From NCBI GenBank assembly GCA_965278965.1, contig OZ257127.1, positions 2,666,001 to 2,730,000 on the forward strand: DNA of 64,000 nt, in the 5' to 3' direction. Below are positions 58,076-64,000 of the stretch, piece after piece (position 1 is the first letter of the stretch; every line of letters starts with the position of its first letter). Source of the stretch: UBA10649 sp965278965. GTDB taxonomy: Bacteria > Actinomycetota > Actinomycetes > S36-B12. The translations under genes were made by a program, and so were the position numbers. The notes beneath the pieces are model-generated. The model was not told the DNA's origin. It worked only from the letters and a program-made list of their open reading frames with translations, and did no database searches.

Positions 58076-59463
58076 TCAGAACGGTGGTGGGTCGGGGTCG
58101 GGTTCGGGTGGTGGGGGGAGGAGGTCGGGGGCTTCGTGGTGGTAGATGCGGCCCAGGGGTGATCGCCAGGTGCCGTCGCCGCGGCGGGTGGTGTTGGCCA
58201 GGTCCCAGCCGCCGTGGGTTTTGATCTGGTGGTGGTGCTTGCACAAAGAGCCGAGCTCGGTGATGTTCGTGTGGCCGCCGGCGCTGAAGGGGGTGGCGTG
58301 GTCTACCTCGACGCCGGGGCGCATTGCCGGGGTGTCGCAGGCGACGCCGCGGCAGTACCCGTCTCGCAGTTTCACGACGAGTTTCTGGATGTCGGAGCCG
58401 AGGTAGTGGGACCGGCCGGCGTCCAGGATCACACCGGCGCTGTCGACCAGGAGCCGGCGGATCCTGGACCGGTCCCCGCAGGCGGCGATGACGTCGCGGA
58501 TGACGTCCGCCTGGACCGCCGTCGTCCCGATCCGCCCGCCCTGCTCGGAGGTCCCGACGAGGGTGGCTAGGGGGACCAGGACGTTGACGTGCGCGGCAAG
58601 TTTCGCCTCGGCCACCGGGCCGTCGATGCGCCCGACGTTGCCGGGGTCGCCCAGGATCAGGGTGGTGAACGCGGCGACGCGGCGCTGGCCCCTCGTGACG
58701 CACCCGTCGGAAACCTCGAACCGGGCGTCGGCGGCGAGGGCGTTCACCGCGTCCATCACCGCGTGCCCGTGCGCCGTCGGCATCGTCGCGGTGATCTCGC
58801 ACGTGCCCGGCTCCTCGCCCGGTCGGAGCCAGACGTTGTGGTCGGCTTCGGCGACCTCGCGGCGCTTGGCCCGGGCCGCGGCCGGGTCGGTCGCGATGAT
58901 CAGCAGCGCGGTCTTGCGTGCCGACTGCCCGGAGAATGCGTCACCGCGAACGGCACAACCGTGGCGAGGACCTTCGTGCACGTCTTCGCGTACCGGGCAG
59001 ACTCGGCCGAGTTGCCGTAGCCGGGAGCCTTATGCAGTTCCCGTCCGACCGCTCGCACGTGGTCCAGGCTCACGTCCCCGGCCAGCAGCGCGTCCTGCAT
59101 CAGTCGCCACGGCCCCGTGAGGTCGTACGACTCCTGGATCCGGGCATCCGACGCACGCGGAGACAGGCGGGTCGCCGCGGCGATCTCCGCCGACGCGCGC
59201 AGCTCCGCTGCCATGAACGGCGCATCCACGTGACCGTCAGCCTCCGCCGCGAAATGCTGCACAACCCGCTCGGTCACGTCCTTGCGCGCCTGGGCTTGGA
59301 CCCCGGACAGCCACGCGACCGCGCGGTTCACCTGCTGCAGGTACGTGATCGCCTCGTTCGCCGACAGGTCCGCGACCGCGACGGCGCCAAGTCCGGCGAC
59401 CAGCCCGGGGCCGGCGGGCAGCTCAACGAGTTTGCTCACCCCACGGCGCGTGGACTCCGACAT
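58076..59463 (-). pseudogene. DUF222/HNH endonuclease (13E12-like), frameshifted
   Basis: Second 13E12-like gene, reading leftwards from ATG 59463. The first frame gives the N-terminal half up to PFAVTHSPG, then one G is missing (tract 58928-58932, where copy 1 has one more) and the rest, from GQSARKTALLIIATDP through the HNH core (VDHATPFSAGGHTNITELG, CKHHHQIKTHGGW), is in another frame. Apart from this single-base loss the 462-residue product is whole. TAGTTT stands 6 bases before the ATG. Copy 1 at 16289 is broken at a different place. Confidence 0.85.
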
Positions 59464-59542
59464 GCCCCGAAACTACCCCGACCCCCTGACACGCCCTGCC
59501 GACCGAGACCGCCGGAACCCGTTACCCCGCAACACTTCCAGA

Positions 59543-59591
59543 CCTGCAGCTTGCGGGGCTCCGGAGGCCGGATCGGCCCGCAAGCTGTAGG
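59543..59591. repeat. Long-armed intergenic hairpin E
   Basis: CCTGCAGCTTGCGGGGC (59543-59559) pairs with GCCCGCAAGCTGTAGG (59576-59591) with one unpaired base and one wobble; loop about 16 bases. It has the same arm as hairpin A and lies between the HNH element and the helicase-associated gene end. Confidence 0.7.
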
Positions 59592-59602
59592 TCTCGATGG
59601 GG

Positions 59603-61594
59603 TCAGGCGTCGGCGACGGCAGTGACGCGGGAGACCGCGAAGTCGCGGACGGTGTCGGTGCGGTGGTCGAACGCGACGAGGATCCCGCCGTGCAGGCGGA
59701 TGGGGTCGACGACCTGCGTGGTGACGACGCCGTCCGTCCCGGCGTAGCCCAGCCAGACGGCGCGGGTGTCGGCGAGGGCCGTGCGCAGCGCCGTGACGAC
59801 GGCCGAGGCGCTCTGGGGGTGCAGCTCGACGCTGGCGGCAGGCCCGGCGACCGGTGCCGCGGCCCGGCCGGCGGCGTCGGCCGCGCGAAGCGTCCGGACG
59901 GCGGCAGCGACCAGCTTCTCGGAGGTCCCGCGACGCGTCTCGACCGTGGGCGGCCGGGGCGTCCGGATCCGGCGCTCATCGGGCCGGCGTACGACGACGG
60001 CTCCGTCGGGGCCTTCAGCAGCCGGCGCGAGTCCGGCGCCGCGTAGCGCGGCGAGCACCTCCGACGTCGGCGCCTGGCAGATGACGACGGAGTCGGCGAT
60101 CTGCCGCAGCCCCAGCCCGCGCAGGCGCCGGTCGGCGACGAGCGCGTGCAGCGTCTCCGGGTCGTCGCTGCGGATGTAGGCCAGCGCGGGTCCGACGCGG
60201 ACCGCGCCGTGGCGGCGGGCGACATCGTCGATGAGGTACGTGAGCGGCTGCGGCACCGCGGTCTGCGACAGCTCCGCGAGCAGCGCATGGATGGCTGCCG
60301 CGTCCCAGCCGACGTCGAGTGCACGCCGGATGCTCGTCTCCGTCACCCGGTACACCGTCGCGTGGCCCCGGGACTCGACGTCGGCGACCATGCGCAGCCG
60401 GCGGGAAGCCTCCGGGGCCAGCGGGCCTGGGGCGACGACCGTGAGGTCGGCTTGAACGAGCACGTGGTCGATGTCGTCCGGGAGGGCGTCGACGAGGGCG
60501 GCCAAAGTGGCGCGCCGGGTCGCCGCATCGCTTCCGCGCAGCAGCAGCCGGCCGGCAGTCGACAGCGCGCCGGCTCCGCTGACGCCCAGCTCCTCCGCCT
60601 CGCGCAGCGTCGCCCCGACGGTGAGGCGACGCAGCTCACCGGCTCGACGCGGCTCGCGATCGTCGAGGACCGTCTCGATCACCTCGGCGTCCAAGGTGCC
60701 GCCCGGTGGTGTCGTCGCCAGCAGGTCCAGGGTGTCGCGGCGCAGGGCGACGACGGCACGCCGGTCGCGGTCCGCCGACAGCACCTGCGTGCGTTCCTCC
60801 GCCAGCGACGGCAGCCGCGGCAACGACAGCCATGCGTCGACGAGGTCCAGCCACTGCTCTCCGGGCGGCTTGGCCAGCCACGTGTCGTAGGTGTCGGTCG
60901 GCACCCAGTGCGGGGGCTCGTCCTCGTCGTCGGCGACCAGCATCGCCGCGTGGGCGAGCTCGATGGTCAGCGCGGTCCGTCCCCAGTCGGCGTGCAGCCG
61001 ACCACGCGCCGCGGCGAAGTCGCGCAGCGACAGCGCACCGCTGCGCAGGACCCCGGGCGGATGCGCCGACCAGTCGTCGAGGAGGTCGCGGACAAGCCCG
61101 ACCGCCTCGCGTGCATGCACTGCTGCGAGCGCGTCGACCTGGTCGGCCCGGGCAACGACCGAGCCGGCCGGCAGGTCCGGCCGCGGCCAGGTCGGCAGGC
61201 CCACGCCGGCGACGAGGTCGCGCACCGGGAGCACCGCGTGCAGCCGCGCCGATGTCCCCCAGACCAGGGCGAGCGCGATGAGATCGTCGACGGCGGCGGC
61301 ACATGCCGCCTTCGCGTCCGCCCCCAGCGGGGCGGTCGCCTGCTCGACCAGTGCGGTGCGCGAAAGCCCGTCGCCGCTCTGGGCGACGGTCCGAAGGACG
61401 TGCAGGGTCAAGGCATCCAGGCCGTCCAGGCACCGCGCGACGGACGGGCCGCTTGTCGCGCGTGCCGCCAGCGCCGTCATGTCCGTCGGGACAGGCCGGA
61501 CGAGATCCGGGCGGCGGCGCAGCAGGCCGGCGAGCGCGTCGTCGTCGAACGCCCGGAGCGCGTCGGCCAGGCTCCGCGGTGCGGATCGGGCCAT
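59603..61594 (-). CDS. Helicase-associated-domain protein (XPB partner)
   Basis: A 663-residue actinobacterial protein of the helicase-associated family that is normally linked to XPB. Repeated winged-helix-like segments (LDALTLHVLRTVAQSGDGLS, RTALVEQATAPLGADAK) open it; the middle (VLVQADLTVVAPGPLAPEA then RRLRMVADVESRG) is the conserved XPB/Ssl2-like associated domain; the end (VVDPIRLHGGILVAFDHRTD) looks like a WYL-type beta domain. ATG 61594 is preferred, four bases after the membrane gene's stop, over an earlier in-frame start inside that gene. Likely a DNA-repair factor acting with the 54426 helicase. Confidence 0.82.
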   Translation of the reverse strand: MARSAPRSLADALRAFDDDALAGLLRRRPDLVRPVPTDMTALAARATSGPSVARCLDGLDALTLHVLRTVAQSGDGLSRTALVEQATAPLGADAKAACAAAVDDLIALALVWGTSARLHAVLPVRDLVAGVGLPTWPRPDLPAGSVVARADQVDALAAVHAREAVGLVRDLLDDWSAHPPGVLRSGALSLRDFAAARGRLHADWGRTALTIELAHAAMLVADDEDEPPHWVPTDTYDTWLAKPPGEQWLDLVDAWLSLPRLPSLAEERTQVLSADRDRRAVVALRRDTLDLLATTPPGGTLDAEVIETVLDDREPRRAGELRRLTVGATLREAEELGVSGAGALSTAGRLLLRGSDAATRRATLAALVDALPDDIDHVLVQADLTVVAPGPLAPEASRRLRMVADVESRGHATVYRVTETSIRRALDVGWDAAAIHALLAELSQTAVPQPLTYLIDDVARRHGAVRVGPALAYIRSDDPETLHALVADRRLRGLGLRQIADSVVICQAPTSEVLAALRGAGLAPAAEGPDGAVVVRRPDERRIRTPRPPTVETRRGTSEKLVAAAVRTLRAADAAGRAAAPVAGPAASVELHPQSASAVVTALRTALADTRAVWLGYAGTDGVVTTQVVDPIRLHGGILVAFDHRTDTVRDFAVSRVTAVADA

Positions 61595-61598
61595 CAGG

Positions 61599-61835
61599 TC
61601 AGCGTCCGGTGCCGCGACGGCCCCGGGCACCCATCGTCAGCCCGGCGAAGACGACGAGCAGGCCGACGCCCGTCAGCATGGCGGCGAACCACATCACGCC
61701 CGGCAGATGAACCGACGAGAAGAACAACGGGATGATCGCGACGAGCAGGCACAGCAGGCCGACGACGACCACCACGACGCCGGCGCGCAGCACCGCATCG
61801 GCGCGCGTGCGGGCCTGCTGGCCGGTTGTCGTCAC
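61599..61835 (-). CDS. Small two-helix membrane protein
   Basis: A 78-residue protein with two membrane helices (VLRAGVVVVVVGLLCLLVAI and FAAMLTGVGLLVVFAGLTM), a short loop and basic C-terminus (GARGRRGTGR). GTG 61835 gives the simplest topology; an open frame extends 39 bases further. Neither family nor function is recognised, but a small membrane protein in this position beside the helicase-associated gene is common in actinobacteria. It is coupled by 4 bases to the helicase-associated gene. Confidence 0.6.
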   Translation of the reverse strand: MTTTGQQARTRADAVLRAGVVVVVVGLLCLLVAIIPLFFSSVHLPGVMWFAAMLTGVGLLVVFAGLTMGARGRRGTGR

Positions 61836-62111
61836 CTGCCTAGCCTGGCAGGGCGGGTGCACGGCGCCACGCATGGGTGTGGCCGGCCAGGGGCACGTAC
61901 GACGAAACCTGTTGCCGCCAGGGCTATCGAGGTCTACAGTCCGGCGCTAGCAGTCGGTTCGGACGCAGAGTGATGCGTTGCGCGCATGTGGTCCGCCCAG
62001 CGCGTCGGGGGGGGGGACAGAGGCTCCGTGCCTCACCGTGACAGTCCGTCGAACTTCCCGGGCCCGGTATCGACCCTCCCGGAGCGCACGACACCTCAAG
62101 GTCAGGCACCC
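61836..62111 (+). promoter_or_regulatory. Leader region of the copper-protein genes
   Basis: No gene is seen here. It contains ATGCG-TTGCG-CGCAT (61973-61987), a 5-5-5 inverted repeat, and a run of ten G (62007-62016). CCTCAAGGTC just before the ATG repeats the arm of hairpins C and D without forming a hairpin. No clear promoter was recognised. Confidence 0.4.
62007..62016 (+). repeat. Poly-G tract (10 G)
   Basis: Ten consecutive G, about 95 bases before the ATG of the cupredoxin-like gene. Such tracts are prone to slipped-strand length change and could alter leader spacing or structure; sequencing error is also possible here. Confidence 0.8.
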
Positions 62112-62996
62112 ATGCGCCATCGACTCTCCTCGGCATTCGTCCTCACGGCACTTCTGGGCGCCGCCGCCCTCGTCGCCTCGCCCATCGGCTCACCGGCAGG
62201 AGCCGCACCGGCGGTTCCCGTCGTCACGATCTCGGTGGCCGGCGACCAAGCCCAGGTCAGCACCCCGACCATCACCCCCGGCGTCGTGGAGTTCCACGTC
62301 GGTGCGACGTTCAAGGTCCCCGGTCCCGACGGCGGGCCTGACCCGCTGAGCGTCGTCCAGACCGACCACCTCGACACGATCCTGACCGAGTTGCCGAAGG
62401 TGTTCGGCGACACCAGCACACCCGAGGCCTTGGCCGCTTCGGCGCAGGCGATTCAGGCCATCCATGGTGCGGGGACGTTCTACGGCGGCGGTACCAAAGG
62501 CACCGTCTGGCGAGTCCTGCTGCACCCCGGTACCTACTCCGTGTTCGGCGCGCAGTCGACGGCCATGGGGATGGCCAAGCCCACGACCTTCGTCGTCGCC
62601 GGCGACGCGCGCCCCGGGACCCTCACCGCGACGCAGCTGAGCGTCCGAGCCGTCGGTGCCGTCGGGGCGAGCCGGTGGTCCGTCAGCCAGCGGAGTGCGC
62701 CGGTGACGTGGGTCCGATTCACCAACGCCTCGCACGAGCTGCACTTCATGGACATGCTCGGCGTCAAGCCCGGAACCACGCCGAAGGATGTCCGCAAGGG
62801 ACTCTTCGGATCGGGTGAACCGAAGTTCCTCACCGGGAACGAGGTCGTCTTCGACGTCGTCTCCCCTGGGGTGACTGTCGCGATCAAGGCGACCGTGCCC
62901 TCGGGGCGCTACCTCCTCGTGTGCTTCATGCCCGGCGAGACCGACGGCATGCCGCACGCGTTGATGGGGATGTGGAAGCTCGTCACCGTCCGGTAG
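62112..62996 (+). CDS. Secreted cupredoxin-like protein
   Basis: A 294-residue exported protein (signal MRHRLSSAFVLTALLGAAAL, cleavage near AGA-A). The mature protein has a beta-rich pattern with GVVEFHVGATFKVPG in the middle and, at the end, NASHELHFMDMLG followed by LVCFMPGETDGMPHALMGM; these give His, Cys, His and Met in the order of a type 1 copper site. No lipobox. ATG 62112 follows AAGGTCAGG. The multicopper oxidase gene starts 37 bases after its stop, so the two may exchange electrons or copper. Function is inferred; no exact family was recognised. Confidence 0.65.
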   Translation: MRHRLSSAFVLTALLGAAALVASPIGSPAGAAPAVPVVTISVAGDQAQVSTPTITPGVVEFHVGATFKVPGPDGGPDPLSVVQTDHLDTILTELPKVFGDTSTPEALAASAQAIQAIHGAGTFYGGGTKGTVWRVLLHPGTYSVFGAQSTAMGMAKPTTFVVAGDARPGTLTATQLSVRAVGAVGASRWSVSQRSAPVTWVRFTNASHELHFMDMLGVKPGTTPKDVRKGLFGSGEPKFLTGNEVVFDVVSPGVTVAIKATVPSGRYLLVCFMPGETDGMPHALMGMWKLVTVR

Positions 62997-63032
62997 CCGC
63001 GACGGCGGAGACATCGTCGATGGCTACGTGAC

Positions 63033-64000
63033 GTGGCGACGCCGCGCTGGGCGAAGGTCGCGATCGTCGCCCTGGTCGTCGTGCACGCCGGGACCGCGGT
63101 CGCGATCGCCGCGCGGCTCCCCGACGGCGCCGGCTGGTTCGGCGGCACGACGGCGGTCGGCGCGTCGGCCTGCCGGGCCGTGCAGGGCGCGACGCGTCAG
63201 GCCGACTGTCGCGCCAGCGTCCTGCCGCCCTCGTACTCGGCGATGTCCATGGGCGTCCCCGACTACGGCACCGGAGCCGGCGGTTCGGGCCACGCCCACG
63301 GCGCGACGATCGGGGTCGACACCCTCACGGGGCCGACCGTTCCGCCGGACGAGGCCTACACGATCGTCGCGGCGTGGGGCTCCCAGGACGTCGGCGGCAG
63401 CCCGCGCCGCGTCCTGACCTTCAATGGCACCACGCCCGGCCCGACGTTGTCGCTGACGCAGGGAGACCTCGTGCAGGTCACGCTTCAGAACACCGACGTC
63501 GCCGACGGCGTGACGATCCACTGGCACGGCGTGGACGTGCCCGGCGGCGAGGACGGCGTCGCCGGCGTCACCCAGGATGCGGTGCTTCCCGGGGAGGAGT
63601 TCACCTACCGTTTCGTCGTCCCCGACGCCGGGACGTACTGGTACCACACGCATCAGGACTCGGTGCGCAACGTCGCGCTGGGCCTGTTCGGCGCCATCGT
63701 GGTGGCCCCGCGCCAGGTCGTTGTCGATCCGGTCCCCGACCTCCCCGCGGTCATCCACACCTACGGCACCACGACGACCATCAATGCGATCGCCGGGCAG
63801 ACCGGCGTCGAGCTGCCCGCGGGGACATCGGCCCGCGTACGCATCATCAACGCGGACAACGGGCCGCGGCTCGTCACCGCCACCGGCGATTTTCGAGTCG
63901 CGGCCCTGGACGGCACCGACCTCGACGGGGGTGCGCCGCTCACCGACACGTACGTCGACGTCCCTGCCGGAGGACGCGTGGACCTCGTCGTCCCCGTCGA
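63033..64000 (+). CDS. Multicopper oxidase (laccase-like), C-terminus beyond window
   Basis: The first 322 codons of a multicopper oxidase. A short N-terminal membrane helix or signal (KVAIVALVVVHAGTAVAIAA) leads to the first cupredoxin domain: LTFNGTTPGPTLSLTQGD, then IHWHG (type 2/3 copper His-x-His) and YWYHTHQDS (second His-x-His). The two later motifs lie outside. GTG 63033 is the first in-frame start with the signal; an upstream ATG at 63020 stops at once. Likely oxidises cuprous copper or phenols outside the cell, with the upstream cupredoxin-like protein as possible partner. Confidence 0.88.
   Translation, partial: MATPRWAKVAIVALVVVHAGTAVAIAARLPDGAGWFGGTTAVGASACRAVQGATRQADCRASVLPPSYSAMSMGVPDYGTGAGGSGHAHGATIGVDTLTGPTVPPDEAYTIVAAWGSQDVGGSPRRVLTFNGTTPGPTLSLTQGDLVQVTLQNTDVADGVTIHWHGVDVPGGEDGVAGVTQDAVLPGEEFTYRFVVPDAGTYWYHTHQDSVRNVALGLFGAIVVAPRQVVVDPVPDLPAVIHTYGTTTTINAIAGQTGVELPAGTSARVRIINADNGPRLVTATGDFRVAALDGTDLDGGAPLTDTYVDVPAGGRVDLVVPV

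Larger units (their letters stand above)
58076..59591 (-). repeat. 13E12-like repeat element, copy 2 (inverted)
   Basis: Hairpin E, a conserved leader of about 80 bases and the broken HNH gene match copy 1 (16158-17692) in inverted orientation. Homologous recombination between the copies would invert about 43 kb. Confidence 0.75.

Overview
The window reads as one contig from a very GC-rich actinobacterium. Evidence includes GTG/TTG starts, C/G-ending codons, a DUF3263 protein, a solo GroEL2-type chaperonin with a tandem CIRCE operator, an XPB-type helicase, a MhuD-like heme oxygenase, two 13E12-like DUF222/HNH elements and about a dozen leaderless genes. A Nocardioidaceae-like member of the Propionibacteriales is my guess; no 16S is present to settle it.
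1-16.1 kb is a catabolic cluster. It holds an acyl-CoA dehydrogenase (cut by the left edge), two paralogous secreted solute-binding proteins, three Rieske oxygenase alpha subunits (3877, 9601, 12861) and one ferredoxin-fused reductase (11798). A HutC-type GntR regulator, a tightly overlapped operon (NTF2-like protein, tyrosine phosphatase, aldehyde dehydrogenase, histidine phosphatase), two short-chain dehydrogenases and a TIM-barrel isomerase complete it.
16.2-17.7 kb is the first 13E12-like HNH element, broken by one stop codon. 17.7-30 kb continues with CoA-linked catabolism: a five-gene minus-strand operon (AttH/CrtC-like protein, NTF2-like, phosphotransferase, small partner, TIM-barrel isomerase), a divergent epimerase-phosphotransferase-TetR operon, an SDR, a thiolase, and an enoyl-CoA hydratase joined to a two-subunit transketolase. 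The kinase plus small-protein layout resembles LvaAB of levulinate catabolism, so phosphorylated acyl-CoA intermediates are plausible. The substrate is unknown.
30-36.6 kb carries both electron transfer flavoprotein subunits, then ethylmalonyl-CoA mutase, a malyl-CoA-lyase-like protein and an acyl-CoA dehydrogenase. This is a partial ethylmalonyl-CoA module that would turn acetyl-CoA from the cluster into central metabolites. A NUDIX hydrolase ends the run.
36.6-64 kb is mostly housekeeping and accessory genes: an anti-sigma-like ATPase, a secreted CotH-kinase/lamin-tail protein, an orphan ParA, a dimethylglycine-dehydrogenase-like enzyme, an HtaA-domain protein, tRNA-Thr(TGT), kynureninase, a CPBP protease, DUF3263, another solute-binding protein, groEL, a PAS-GGDEF cyclase, mhuD, a YceI-like protein, glpD, XPB helicase, a GNAT/N-acylamino-acid-racemase pair, the second 13E12-like element (frameshifted, inverted relative to the first), the helicase-associated partner, a small membrane protein, a secreted cupredoxin-like protein and a multicopper oxidase cut by the right edge.
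Regulatory structure is rich: a perfect GTCTAGAC-centred palindrome at one Rieske promoter, an AGTAACT heptamer before several catabolic operons, and a family of five long-armed intergenic hairpins with nearly constant 16-17 nt loops. No gene-free stretch exceeds 300 bases.
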